The notes under the pieces were generated by a model. It did not search any database, was not told where the DNA came from, and saw only the letters and a program-made list of their open reading frames with translations. A stretch of DNA of 64,000 nucleotides, taken from the NCBI GenBank assembly GCA_025359105.1, contig JANYHK010000094.1:1-64000 (forward strand). Reading direction: 5' to 3'. Positions within the stretch are counted from its first letter, which is position 1, and each line of letters opens with the position of its first letter. The stretch is from Myxococcales bacterium (GTDB lineage Bacteria; Myxococcota_A; Polyangia; Polyangiales; Polyangiaceae). Both the position numbers and the translations under genes were made by a program. Shown one piece after another: positions 25,145 to 32,972 of this stretch.

Positions 25145-26341
25145 CTATTTGGCGGCGCAGCGCGGCGGCCTCGGGACCTCGTAGTCGAAGAACCCGTCGG
25201 GGGAGCCGCTTTTGCCGTCCATCGCCGCGCGGGCGACGTTGTACATCTCGCGCGCGGAGACGTAGTGGAGCTTCCAGGCCTTGCCGTCGTTGTACTTCTT
25301 CGCCAGCTCCTCGTGGAGCTCGACGTTGCGCGCGCCGAGCATGATCTCGGCGTTCTTCTCGGGCGCGCCATGGGTGTGGACCTTCACGAACACCCAGTCG
25401 GGGCGCCCCTGCACGACGATCCGCTGGCGCACCCACGTGCGGAGGCGCGACCAGTTCGGCGGATCGGCCCAGTCGAGCGCGGCGCTCTCGATGCGCACCT
25501 TGTTCGAGTGGGGGCGCATCGCCAGCGCCAGCGGCCCCTCGATCATGAGGAGTCGCTCCTGCTTCTTGGTCCCCACCCGCACCGGCTCGCCTCGCTCGTA
25601 GGCGCGGCGCTTGGTCACGTCGCCGGCCGGGTAGTAGATCGAGTTGACGATGCCGGGCTGCGACTCGTCGGGCGCCGACGGGAAGGTGAAGTCCGCGTAG
25701 CAGCCGAGCTCGTAGAGCAGCTCCATCTCGTCGTCGACGCCGCAGTAGCGGCGATCGCGCCGCGCGTTGGCGAGGCACCAGTTGCCGTGGATGAAGGCCC
25801 ACGCGCGCTTGCCGCCCACCCTCGGCACCAGCCCGTGCTGCTCGAAGTCCGAGAGCGTCTTGTCGAGCGCCGCCCGCAGGGCCGCCCGCGTGTCGTTGTC
25901 GTGGTGCAGGTGCACCTCGACCTCGCCGAAGCCCTCCTGGCAGAGCTCCGCCACCGGCTCCACGAGCTCGGGGTAGTACTGCTCGCCCGGATAAAAGAAG
26001 CTGTGGCGCGGCGGCCGGCCTGTCGCGTCCCGGAACTTCCCGAGCTTCGGGTACTCCGTCCGCCACGCAGCGACCCGCGCGCGCGCCTTGTCCATCGCCG
26101 CGGCGTCGACGGTCGCGTTCGCGGTCGTCGTGCCCTGCCCGTGGAGCGGCTCGTAGTGATCGCACACGCTGAAGAGGAGGTGCCGCGTGCCTTCGAATGC
26201 CTGGTCCATGGCGCGCTTGCGCACGCGGTCGGCCAGCCACGCGCCCACCCAGAGGTGCAGCTCCTTCTTGCCGAGCTTCCCCAGCGGGCCCGGCAGCTTG
26301 CCGGGATCGAGGTCCCAGAGCGCCCACGACGACGAGCCCAC
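25145..26341 (-). CDS. Conserved protein of EPS operon, possible polysaccharide-deacetylase-like fold
   Basis: Protein of 398 aa, GTG start one nucleotide after the CpsD-like stop. No signal peptide or membrane helix. LLFSVCDHYEPLHG near residue 60, EVEVHLHHDNDT near 140 and AWAFIHGNWCLANARRD near 185 sit where the NodB-type metal Asp and His pair would be, suggesting a divergent polysaccharide deacetylase/GH fold. The canonical TFDDG is absent, so this is inference. FVKVHTHGAPEKNAEIMLG near the C-terminus adds another His cluster. Operon context (chain-length regulator, BY-kinase-like ATPase) supports a role in exopolysaccharide modification. Confidence 0.65.
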   Translation of the reverse strand: MGSSSWALWDLDPGKLPGPLGKLGKKELHLWVGAWLADRVRKRAMDQAFEGTRHLLFSVCDHYEPLHGQGTTTANATVDAAAMDKARARVAAWRTEYPKLGKFRDATGRPPRHSFFYPGEQYYPELVEPVAELCQEGFGEVEVHLHHDNDTRAALRAALDKTLSDFEQHGLVPRVGGKRAWAFIHGNWCLANARRDRRYCGVDDEMELLYELGCYADFTFPSAPDESQPGIVNSIYYPAGDVTKRRAYERGEPVRVGTKKQERLLMIEGPLALAMRPHSNKVRIESAALDWADPPNWSRLRTWVRQRIVVQGRPDWVFVKVHTHGAPEKNAEIMLGARNVELHEELAKKYNDGKAWKLHYVSAREMYNVARAAMDGKSGSPDGFFDYEVPRPPRCAAK

Positions 26342-26342
26342 G

Positions 26343-27113
26343 TCAGCGTCCTTTGCCGTTGGTCTTCTTGCCGAGCTCGACGTCCCACAGGACGACGCCG
26401 ATGGTCTTGCGCTCGCCGAGCTGCTTCACCGCGTCGCGCAGATCGTTGCCCTTGCTCATGTTGCTGCGGAGCACCACGATCAGTCCGTCCACCGCGTTCT
26501 CGACGACGTTCGCGTCGCCGGAGCCGAGGACGCTGGGTCCGTCGACGATCAAAAAATCGTAGCCGCGCGACAGGAACCCGATCGCGTTCTGGAAATGTGT
26601 AGAGTGCAATGTTTCGGGGAAGCCCTGCTCGGCCGTCGATTCGGCCAGGACGTGCAGGGCGGGGCCGAGCGCGACGACGCACCAGGGCTCGAGGCTGCCG
26701 CGCATCTTGCGCACGATTTGCGACGAGAACCCGTAGCCGTCGGGGACGCGGAACCCAAGGATGCGCGCGAGCGACGGGCGGTGGAAGTTCGACTCCACCA
26801 GGAGGACGCGCGCGCGCTGGGACTCGGACAGGACGAGCGCGAGCTGCGTGGCGAAGGTGCTCTTCCCCTCGCCGTCGCGGGCGCTCGTGACGCCGAACGT
26901 CCACATCCCCTCGGCGCGCTTCTGCTCGAGGCGATGGCGGATGACGCGCAGGGAGGCCGTGGCCTCGCTCGAGGCCTCGCCAAGCATGACGAGGACGCTC
27001 GTGTCGGGCGGCGACGCCCAGGCCGGCACCACGCGAACCGGCGAGTCCCCCTGCTGCGAGATGATGTCGCGCCGCTGGACGACCAGCGTGCGCGACGGGG
27101 AGTCATACGCCAC
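26343..27113 (-). CDS. CpsD/BY-kinase-like P-loop ATPase of polysaccharide assembly
   Basis: About 256 aa from GTG 27113, which has GGGAG 8 nt upstream and overlaps the preceding gene by 11 bp; ATG 27152 is also possible. The MinD/ParA-type fold shows GVTSARDGEGKSTFATQLA (Walker A), LLVESNFHRPSLARILGF at the Walker A-prime position and YDFLIVDGPSVLGSGDANVV (Walker B). Bacterial tyrosine kinases usually have an Asp-rich A-prime motif and a C-terminal Tyr cluster. Here A-prime reads VESNFHRP and the tail (ELGKKTNGKGR) has no tyrosine. It may therefore be an ATPase regulator without autophosphorylation. It should act with the chain-length protein encoded just upstream. Confidence 0.85.
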   Translation of the reverse strand: MAYDSPSRTLVVQRRDIISQQGDSPVRVVPAWASPPDTSVLVMLGEASSEATASLRVIRHRLEQKRAEGMWTFGVTSARDGEGKSTFATQLALVLSESQRARVLLVESNFHRPSLARILGFRVPDGYGFSSQIVRKMRGSLEPWCVVALGPALHVLAESTAEQGFPETLHSTHFQNAIGFLSRGYDFLIVDGPSVLGSGDANVVENAVDGLIVVLRSNMSKGNDLRDAVKQLGERKTIGVVLWDVELGKKTNGKGR

Positions 27114-28827
27114 CGGGTTGGCTCCCGTGTTGGGGGCCGCCGCCGAAGGCATGTCCAGATGGGCCAGGACCGCCAGGTCCGCCAGGTGGGTGCATGGGCG
27201 GGCCGGGGCCGCCGGGGCCGTACCCCGTGCCGGCGCCAGGAATCTTGGGCAAGACACCAAGTACCGGGATCAGCTTCAGGGCTTCGATGTCCTGAGCGTC
27301 GATCATCGTGTCGTTGAATACCACACGCGAGAACGCGTAGAGGAGCGCGACGAGGGCCGCGACGGCGCCGCCGGTCATCGCGACCTTGCCCTTCCCACCC
27401 TTGCTTGGCTTGGTGGGCTTGTAGGCGGGATCGAGGATCGTCATCGTGTCGCCGCCCTTGGCCGCGGCGCGCGCTTTCTCGAGGCGGGCGCGCTCGAGCT
27501 TCTGGTTCAGATCGTCGTGCTGCTCCTTGGATTCCTGGAGCGTGCGCAGCAGGCGCTGCCACTCCGTCTCGAGCTCGACGATCTCGTTGACGGGCTCCGG
27601 CGCGGCGGCGGCGTCCGCCGAGGTGGCGGGGAGCTTGGGGGGCGCGCGTCCTGCGCGCCGCGCGGCGATCTGCGCGTCGACGGCGTCCATGCGCCGCTTG
27701 AGCTCGTCGAGGTCGACCTTGCCCACCGAAGGGATGGCGCTGGCCGAAAGGCGGATGTCCTGCTCCGCCTCGCGCACCGCGGCGTCGGAGGCGGTGAGCG
27801 ACGCCTTCGAGCGCGTCAGCGTGCTTCTGGCCTCCTTGACGTCGGGATACTCGTCGCTGAGTCCCTGGGAGCGCAGCTTCGCGAGCGTCGCGTTCGCGTC
27901 GTCGGCGACCTTCTGCGCCTCCTCGCGATCGCGCTTGGCCTTGGCGAGACGCGCCTCCTGCGCTGGCGTACCGACGACGGGGATGGGCGCGCCGGTCTGC
28001 ACCGCTCGGATCTCGGCCTCGATGCGGGCGCGCTGACGCTTCAGCGCCTCGAGCTGCGGGTCGCCGCTGTTCACCGCGGTCGGCATGATGATCGGCGAAC
28101 CGCCGGCGCCCGGCGTCGTGCCGCCCTTCTTCATCTCCTGCGCGAACTCCGGGTGCGCCGCCAAGAACCGCGCGAACGCCTTGTTCGCGGCCTCGAGCTC
28201 TCGCTCGCTGCGCGCCTCTTCGACGTGGAGGAAGGCCTCCTGGGCGGTCACGGCCGAGAGGTTGCCCTTCGTGTACTCGTCGATCATCGTATCGGCGAGG
28301 CGCTGGGTCACCTTCTGGGCGAGGTCCGGATCCTCCTCCGCGTCGAACGAGATGACGAACGTGCTCGAGTCCCCCTTGCCGCGGAAGCCGATGTGCTTCT
28401 CGCGCATCTCGTCGACGGCGTCGCTCATGCCGCGGCTGTCGACGAGCTTCGGGTACAGGTTGAACTCGCGGATCACCTTCTCGAGGCGGGCGCGTGTCTT
28501 GAGCTCGTCCTGGAGCTTCGGCATCAGCTTCGACGCCTTCTCGCTGGGGCTGTCGTCGTCCTTGTCGCCCATACGGAGGCCGGGCTTGAACTGGACCGAG
28601 CACTCCGAGCGGTAGCTCCGCTTCGAGTTCATCGCGGCTACGAGCGCGAGGCCCAGGCCGATGACGAGCAGAAGGCTCGCGATCTTCCAGTGACCGGCGG
28701 CGCGCCGGCCGATCGTCTTGGCGCGGGCGATCCGCTCGCGAAGGCTGGGGGCGGCGTCGGCGGGCGGAGCTCCGCCAGGAGCCTGGCCGGGGTACGCGTG
28801 CTGCATCTGCGGAGGGAGGTTGCTCAT
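27103..28827 (-). CDS. Polysaccharide chain-length determinant (Wzz/GumC-like PCP)
   Basis: Protein of 574 aa. A Pro/Gly-rich N-terminus is followed by membrane helix 1 (about 48-65, IASLLLVIGLGLALVAAM) and a large periplasmic domain. The domain begins YRSECSVQFKPG and runs into coiled coils (LEALKRQRARIEAEI, LETEWQRLLRTLQESKEQHDDLN). Helix 2 (VAMTGGAVAALVALLYAFSRVVF, about 490-512) precedes a Gly/Pro-rich cytoplasmic tail. The two-helix topology with a long helical periplasmic region is that of PCP-2 co-polymerases, which set chain length and couple Wzy to export. The ATPase is encoded separately downstream (overlap 11 bp). This is the first gene of a minus-strand operon. Confidence 0.9.
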   Translation of the reverse strand: MSNLPPQMQHAYPGQAPGGAPPADAAPSLRERIARAKTIGRRAAGHWKIASLLLVIGLGLALVAAMNSKRSYRSECSVQFKPGLRMGDKDDDSPSEKASKLMPKLQDELKTRARLEKVIREFNLYPKLVDSRGMSDAVDEMREKHIGFRGKGDSSTFVISFDAEEDPDLAQKVTQRLADTMIDEYTKGNLSAVTAQEAFLHVEEARSERELEAANKAFARFLAAHPEFAQEMKKGGTTPGAGGSPIIMPTAVNSGDPQLEALKRQRARIEAEIRAVQTGAPIPVVGTPAQEARLAKAKRDREEAQKVADDANATLAKLRSQGLSDEYPDVKEARSTLTRSKASLTASDAAVREAEQDIRLSASAIPSVGKVDLDELKRRMDAVDAQIAARRAGRAPPKLPATSADAAAAPEPVNEIVELETEWQRLLRTLQESKEQHDDLNQKLERARLEKARAAAKGGDTMTILDPAYKPTKPSKGGKGKVAMTGGAVAALVALLYAFSRVVFNDTMIDAQDIEALKLIPVLGVLPKIPGAGTGYGPGGPGPPMHPPGGPGGPGPSGHAFGGGPQHGSQPGGV

Positions 28828-28940
28828 CGCTAAGGGGTCGACGCTCGGAACTGCGCCGACAAGGTGCCAGGCAGTATAGGCGGATGACGAGGCGTAGCCA
28901 ACACGCCCCGCGCCCCTTTTGTGGGCGCGCGTTCCGGCCG

Positions 28941-28970
28941 TAAATCATCGAAATCGATATAAAAACGCTT
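28941..28970. promoter_or_regulatory. AT-rich divergent promoter region
   Basis: A markedly AT-rich island (TAAATCATCGAAATCGATAT...) in the 200-bp gap between the divergent chain-length and epimerase genes. TATAAA-like hexamers occur on the plus strand. It probably holds promoters for both EPS units; exact elements are not assigned. Confidence 0.4.
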
Positions 28971-29027
28971 GAACGGCGGGCGCCTGTTCCCAGGCGGTTC
29001 CCCGTCGTGCTTTCATGGCCGACCACG

Positions 29028-29969
29028 ATGGGAACCTTCCTCGTCACCGGCGGCGCCGGCTTCATCGGTTCGTCGATCGCCGAAGAGCTCCTTGGCAAGG
29101 GCGAGACCGTACGCATCCTCGACGACTTCTCCACCGGTCGCCGCCAGAACCTCGAGAGCCTGAAAGGAAAGCTCGAGGTCCTGGAGGGCTCGGTCACCGA
29201 CCCCGAGATGGTGAAGAAAGCCGTCGCGGGCGTGGAGGTCATCTTCCACGAGGCGGCGATTCCCTCGGTCTCGCGCTCGGTCGAGAATCCGCAAGCGTCG
29301 ATCTTCGCGAACGTCCAGGGCACCACCGTCGTCCTCGACATGGCGCGTCATGCCAAGGTGAAGCGCGTCATCTTCGCGGCGAGTTCGTCGGCGTACGGCA
29401 ACACGCCCACGCTCCCGAAGATCGAGACGATGACGCCCGCGCCGCTCTCGCCGTACGCCGTCGCCAAGTACACGTGCGAGCAGCTGATGCGCGTGTTCGC
29501 GAGCCTCTACGGCATCGAAACGGTGAGCCTGCGTTACTTCAACGTCTTCGGCGCGCGCCAGGATCCGACGAGCCAGTACGCCGCCGTCATCCCGAACTTC
29601 ATCACCGCCGCGATCAAGAAGACGGTGCCGGTCGTCTACGGCGACGGCGAGCAGACGCGCGACTTTTGCTACATCGAGAACACCGTCGGAGCGAACCTCC
29701 TCGCGGCGACCACGCCGAACAAGCTGTCGGGCGAGGTCGCGAACGTCGCGTGCGGCGAGCGGATCAGCCTGAACCAGCTCCTCGAGTACATCGGCGACGA
29801 AGCAGGCGCGGAGCTGAAGGCCGAGTACCGGCCCACGCGCGCCGGCGACGTACGCGACTCGCTCGCGGACATCCAGATGGCGAACAAGCTCTTCGGCTAC
29901 GCGCCGAAGGTGCTCGTGCGCGAGGGGCTCAAGCGCACCTTCGCCGCGTTCAAGACGTTCACGCGGTAG
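29028..29969 (+). CDS. NAD-dependent UDP-sugar epimerase/dehydratase (GalE/WbpP-like extended SDR)
   Basis: Protein of 313 aa from ATG 29028, where the NAD-binding strand begins; GTG 29007 would add seven residues. Extended-SDR hallmarks are present: LVTGGAGFIGSS (Rossmann), FHEAAIPSVSRSV, ASSSAYG, catalytic YAVAK (Tyr-x3-Lys), SLRYFNVFGARQDP and YGDGEQTRDFCYIEN. These fit a UDP-hexose or UDP-HexNAc C4-epimerase. It probably supplies an EPS precursor sugar in the cytoplasm. The amidase gene starts 21 bp downstream on the same strand. The exact sugar cannot be read from sequence. Confidence 0.9.
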   Translation: MGTFLVTGGAGFIGSSIAEELLGKGETVRILDDFSTGRRQNLESLKGKLEVLEGSVTDPEMVKKAVAGVEVIFHEAAIPSVSRSVENPQASIFANVQGTTVVLDMARHAKVKRVIFAASSSAYGNTPTLPKIETMTPAPLSPYAVAKYTCEQLMRVFASLYGIETVSLRYFNVFGARQDPTSQYAAVIPNFITAAIKKTVPVVYGDGEQTRDFCYIENTVGANLLAATTPNKLSGEVANVACGERISLNQLLEYIGDEAGAELKAEYRPTRAGDVRDSLADIQMANKLFGYAPKVLVREGLKRTFAAFKTFTR

Positions 29970-29990
29970 CGGCAGAGGCGATGACGCGTC

Positions 29991-31370
29991 GTGCGTGACG
30001 TTCTTCGGAAGAGCGCGCTCGAGCAGGCGGAGCTCATTCGCGGTGGGCGGGTGTCGAGCCTCGAGCTGACGCGGGCGTACCTGGAGCGCATCGCGCGGCT
30101 CGACGGCAAATTGGGCGCCTTCGTGTACGTGATGGAGGAGCGCGCGCTCGCCGAGGCGAAGGCGCACGACCGTCGCGACGCGGATCTGCCGCCGTTCTGG
30201 GGCGTGCCGACGGCGGTGAAGGATCTGAACGCCGCGAAGGGCTCGTACACGCGCTTCGGCTCGCGCGCGTTCGAGCGACTCTTCACTCCGGTCGACGACG
30301 CGACGGTGGCGCAGCTACGGCGCGCGGGGTTCGTGATCGTCGGCAAAACCGCGACGAGCGAGCTCGGCGCGCTGCCCGTCACCGAGACCGACATCCACCC
30401 GCCGGCGCGCAACCCGTGGGACGTCGCGCGTTCGCCGGGTGGCTCCAGCGGCGGCGCGGGCGCGGCGGTCGCGGCGGGCCTCGTGCCGATCGCGCAGGGG
30501 AGCGACGGCGCAGGCTCGATCCGCATTCCGGCGGCGCTGAACCACCTCGTCGGCATCAAGCCGTCGCGCGGCCGCGTCGAGAATTCGTACGGAGCCGACG
30601 ATCGCCACATCATCTACACGTGCGGCCCCCTCGCGCGCACCGTGCGCGACGCGGCGGCCATGCTCGACGCGATGGCGGGCCTCTCGGTGGGGAAGCCTCA
30701 CTGGGCGCCGCGGCCCTCCGCGCCGTTCCTCGAGCTGTGCGAGCAGCGGCCGACCAAGCTTCGACTTCGCGTGGTCACTGCGTCGCGCTTCACCGAGACC
30801 GATCCGGAGATCGCGGAGGCCACGCTGCGCGTCGCGCGCCTCGCGGAGTCGCTCGGCCACGAGGTGAAGGACGGCACGGCGCAGGAGGGCTCGCTCGAGG
30901 AGTTCTTGCCGGTGTGGCAGCGCCTCACCTCCGAGGCCCCGGTGCACGACTGGGCGCTGACGCAGCCGGTGACGCGGTGGCTCGCGGAGAAGGGCCGCCA
31001 CGTCGCGCCTCGAGACGTACGCAGGCTGTGCGAAGCGATGTCCGCGCGCGTGCTCGAATGGTTCGGCGAGGCCGACGCGTGGATCACCCCGGCCGTCGCG
31101 GTGCCGCCGCCCATGGTCGGCGAGTGGAAGGATCTGCCGCCCGATCAAGCCTTCGCGCGCGCGGCCCGGCTGGGCGCGTTCACGGCGCCATTCAACGTCG
31201 GCGGACAGCCGGCGGTCAGCATTCCGGCGGGCATGTCGTCGGCGGGGCATCCCATCGGGGTGCAGCTCGTGGGGCGGCTGAACGACGAGGCGACGATCCT
31301 CGGGCTCGCGCGGCAGATCGAGCGGGAAGGGTCGTGGGCCGACGCGTGGCCGAAGATGGCGTGGACCTGA
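29991..31370 (+). CDS. Amidase-signature family hydrolase
   Basis: Protein of 459 aa, GTG start. The amidase signature is intact: catalytic Lys in GVPTAVKDLN (about 77), the Gly/Ser segment SPGGSSGGAGAAVAAG with the cis-Ser, and the nucleophile region QGSDGAGSIRIPA. The catalytic Ser-cisSer-Lys triad is thus present. C-terminal NVGGQPAVSIPAGMS and HPIGVQLVG are also typical of the family. There is no signal peptide and no GatB/GatC neighbour, so a tRNA-dependent role is unlikely. It may hydrolyse a small amide. Its place right after the epimerase is intriguing, but no role in EPS synthesis is established. Confidence 0.9.
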   Translation: MRDVLRKSALEQAELIRGGRVSSLELTRAYLERIARLDGKLGAFVYVMEERALAEAKAHDRRDADLPPFWGVPTAVKDLNAAKGSYTRFGSRAFERLFTPVDDATVAQLRRAGFVIVGKTATSELGALPVTETDIHPPARNPWDVARSPGGSSGGAGAAVAAGLVPIAQGSDGAGSIRIPAALNHLVGIKPSRGRVENSYGADDRHIIYTCGPLARTVRDAAAMLDAMAGLSVGKPHWAPRPSAPFLELCEQRPTKLRLRVVTASRFTETDPEIAEATLRVARLAESLGHEVKDGTAQEGSLEEFLPVWQRLTSEAPVHDWALTQPVTRWLAEKGRHVAPRDVRRLCEAMSARVLEWFGEADAWITPAVAVPPPMVGEWKDLPPDQAFARAARLGAFTAPFNVGGQPAVSIPAGMSSAGHPIGVQLVGRLNDEATILGLARQIEREGSWADAWPKMAWT

Positions 31371-31408
31371 CGACCGCCCGCGACGACGACCGAGACCGTG
31401 ACGATGAC

Positions 31409-32006
31409 CTACGGGTCGAGCGTCACGACGCTCGCGAACGTCCCGTTCGTGATGCGGTAGACGTCGACACGTGATGGCGCCTGGCCGGTGGCGCCGTCGA
31501 AATCCAGAGGGCCTGACGCGCCGAAAACGTCGATGGCGCCGCCCTTCGCGAGCGCCGACACGGCGTCGTTGAATCGGGTGGGTCGATCCTTCGCGACCGC
31601 AGGGCTCTGCGTGCTATCGCACGTGAGGACGCGGAGCGCTCGTCCGCCTACGCCCTGCCGCACCGGCGGGTTCAGCTGATCGATCGCGAGCGCCACCGCG
31701 TTCCTCCAGTGCGGCGCGTTGTCGCCGGGCGTGGTGCCGTCGACGGTAAGCGGCAGCACGAGCCCGATCGTGAGCGCGTCGGGGGCGCTTGATCCGAGGA
31801 CGGTGCAGCGGCCGACGTCGACGCACAGCCGATTTTGGCACAAAAGGCCGAGCCCCCGCGGCGCGCAGTCGCCGTCCGCGGCGCATTCGTCGAGCGAGCC
31901 GATCACCGCGTGGCAGCCGAAGGCCATCCCCATCGCGAGGACGAGCCAGGGGACTACGCATCGCGAGGACGAGCCAGGGGACTACGCGCCGACCACGACT
32001 CCTCAT
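31409..32006 (-). pseudogene. Decayed periplasmic-binding-protein lipoprotein (frameshift plus internal deletion)
   Basis: From ATG 32006 the frame reads a signal-like MRSRGRRVVPWLVLAM, then shifts because of a 28-bp tandem duplication (31931-31986). Removing one copy restores MRSRGRRVVPWLVLAM joined to GMAFGCHAVIG, a lipoprotein-type signal. The downstream frame (31409-31933) has a Cys-rich lead (DECAADGDCAPRGLGLLC) and the first strand of a type-1 periplasmic binding domain (LTIGLVLPLTVDG). It then jumps after about 60 residues to what looks like the domain's very end (DVFGASGPLDFDGATG...RVDVYRITNG). Roughly 250 central residues typical of branched-chain amino-acid-type binding proteins are absent. 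Translation from ATG 31933 would give a signal-less 174-aa remnant. Confidence 0.75.
31931..31986. repeat. 28-bp tandem duplication
   Basis: Positions 31931-31958 and 31959-31986 are identical 28-bp units beginning CATCGCGAGG and ending GGGGACTACG. The unit length is not a multiple of three, so the second copy frameshifts the lipoprotein signal on the minus strand. Confidence 0.95.
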
Positions 32007-32109
32007 CGAGTGCTGAAGCTACCGCACGTGGCGTTTCCAAGGTCGGCTTCCTGATGGCTTTTCTGGTCGCCGTCGTGGTCGTGGTCGTTGGTCGTGGTAC
32101 CCTGTCGCC

Positions 32110-32955
32110 GTGGTCGTGCGCACCGTCCTCCGCTCGCTCTTCGGCCCGCTCGCCTTCCTCGGCCTGCTGGCCGTCGTGCTCACTACATCCTGCGGTCGCT
32201 CCGATCTCTTCGACCTCGCCGACGACGGCGGCCTCTCCCCCGACGGCGGCGCCTACACCCCCCCCGGCTGCGGCGACGGCGCATGCAAGTCCGGCGAGAG
32301 CTGCAGCAACTGCCCCTTCGACTGCGGCGAATGCCCTGGCTGCGGCGACGGCGTGTGCGCGCCCGGCGAGTTCTGCAACGGCTGCCCGCAGGACTGCGGC
32401 AAGTGCGACGCCTGCGGCGATGGCTACTGCAAGGACGGCGAGACCTGCCTCAGCTGCGCGCCCGACTGCGGCAAGTGCGCGTCGTGCGGCGACCACACGT
32501 GCGAGGCGCCGACCGAGACCTGCTACTCGTGCCCCGACGACTGCGGCGCCTGCAAGGGCTGCGGCGACGGCCTCTGCAAGAACGGCGAGACGTGCGCCTC
32601 GTGCCCTCACGACTGCGGCGTGTGCGCCGTCTGCGGCAACCAGAAGTGCGAGGGGCCGTACGAGACGTGCACCAACTGCCACAAGGACTGCGGCGATTGC
32701 CCGACGACCGGCTGCATCCAGATGCTCGGCTGCGCGCGCGGCTGCATCGACGGCTCGGTGCGGCCCCCCAACGTGCGTGTCTCGTGCGTGGCCGATTGCG
32801 TGGCGCAAGGATGCGCCAGCGCGCAGTTCTTCTTCGACCAGGCATTCAACTGCTTCCTCAAGCACTGGAACGAGTGCAACGGCGCCGACTTCGGCTGCCT
32901 CGAGAAGAAGTGCGATCCCGAGATCGCCGCCTGCCTCGGCGCCACCTGTAACTAG
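32110..32955 (+). CDS. Cys-rich tandem-repeat lipoprotein
   Basis: Protein of 281 aa, GTG start. The lipoprotein signal ends VLTTSC (Cys about 28). Residues 53-200 hold six tandem units of 24-25 residues on the pattern CGDGxCxxGExCxxCPxDCGxC. The first five are regular and the sixth is degenerate (CGNQKCEGPYETC..CHKDCGDC). Each unit has six cysteines, implying three disulfides per repeat. The C-terminal 80 residues form another Cys-containing domain (GCIQMLGCARGCID, NECNGADFGCLEKKC). Such disulfide-rich repeats are common in myxobacterial surface proteins. Location is outer membrane or surface; function unknown. It converges on the wzy-like gene with a 17-bp gap holding a 10-bp palindrome. 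Confidence 0.9.
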   Translation: MVVRTVLRSLFGPLAFLGLLAVVLTTSCGRSDLFDLADDGGLSPDGGAYTPPGCGDGACKSGESCSNCPFDCGECPGCGDGVCAPGEFCNGCPQDCGKCDACGDGYCKDGETCLSCAPDCGKCASCGDHTCEAPTETCYSCPDDCGACKGCGDGLCKNGETCASCPHDCGVCAVCGNQKCEGPYETCTNCHKDCGDCPTTGCIQMLGCARGCIDGSVRPPNVRVSCVADCVAQGCASAQFFFDQAFNCFLKHWNECNGADFGCLEKKCDPEIAACLGATCN

Positions 32956-32972
32956 TTGGTGGTACCACTCAC

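Noticed and set aside
32088-32951. Overlapping Arg-rich frames across the Cys-rich repeat gene
   Set aside because: They show no domain pattern, while the chosen frame has regular six-cysteine repeats.
32110-32955. Possible CRISPR-like repetition in the Cys-rich repeat gene
   Set aside because: The periodicity is about 72-75 bp, in frame, and encodes protein repeats; there are no identical repeats with unique spacers and no cas genes.
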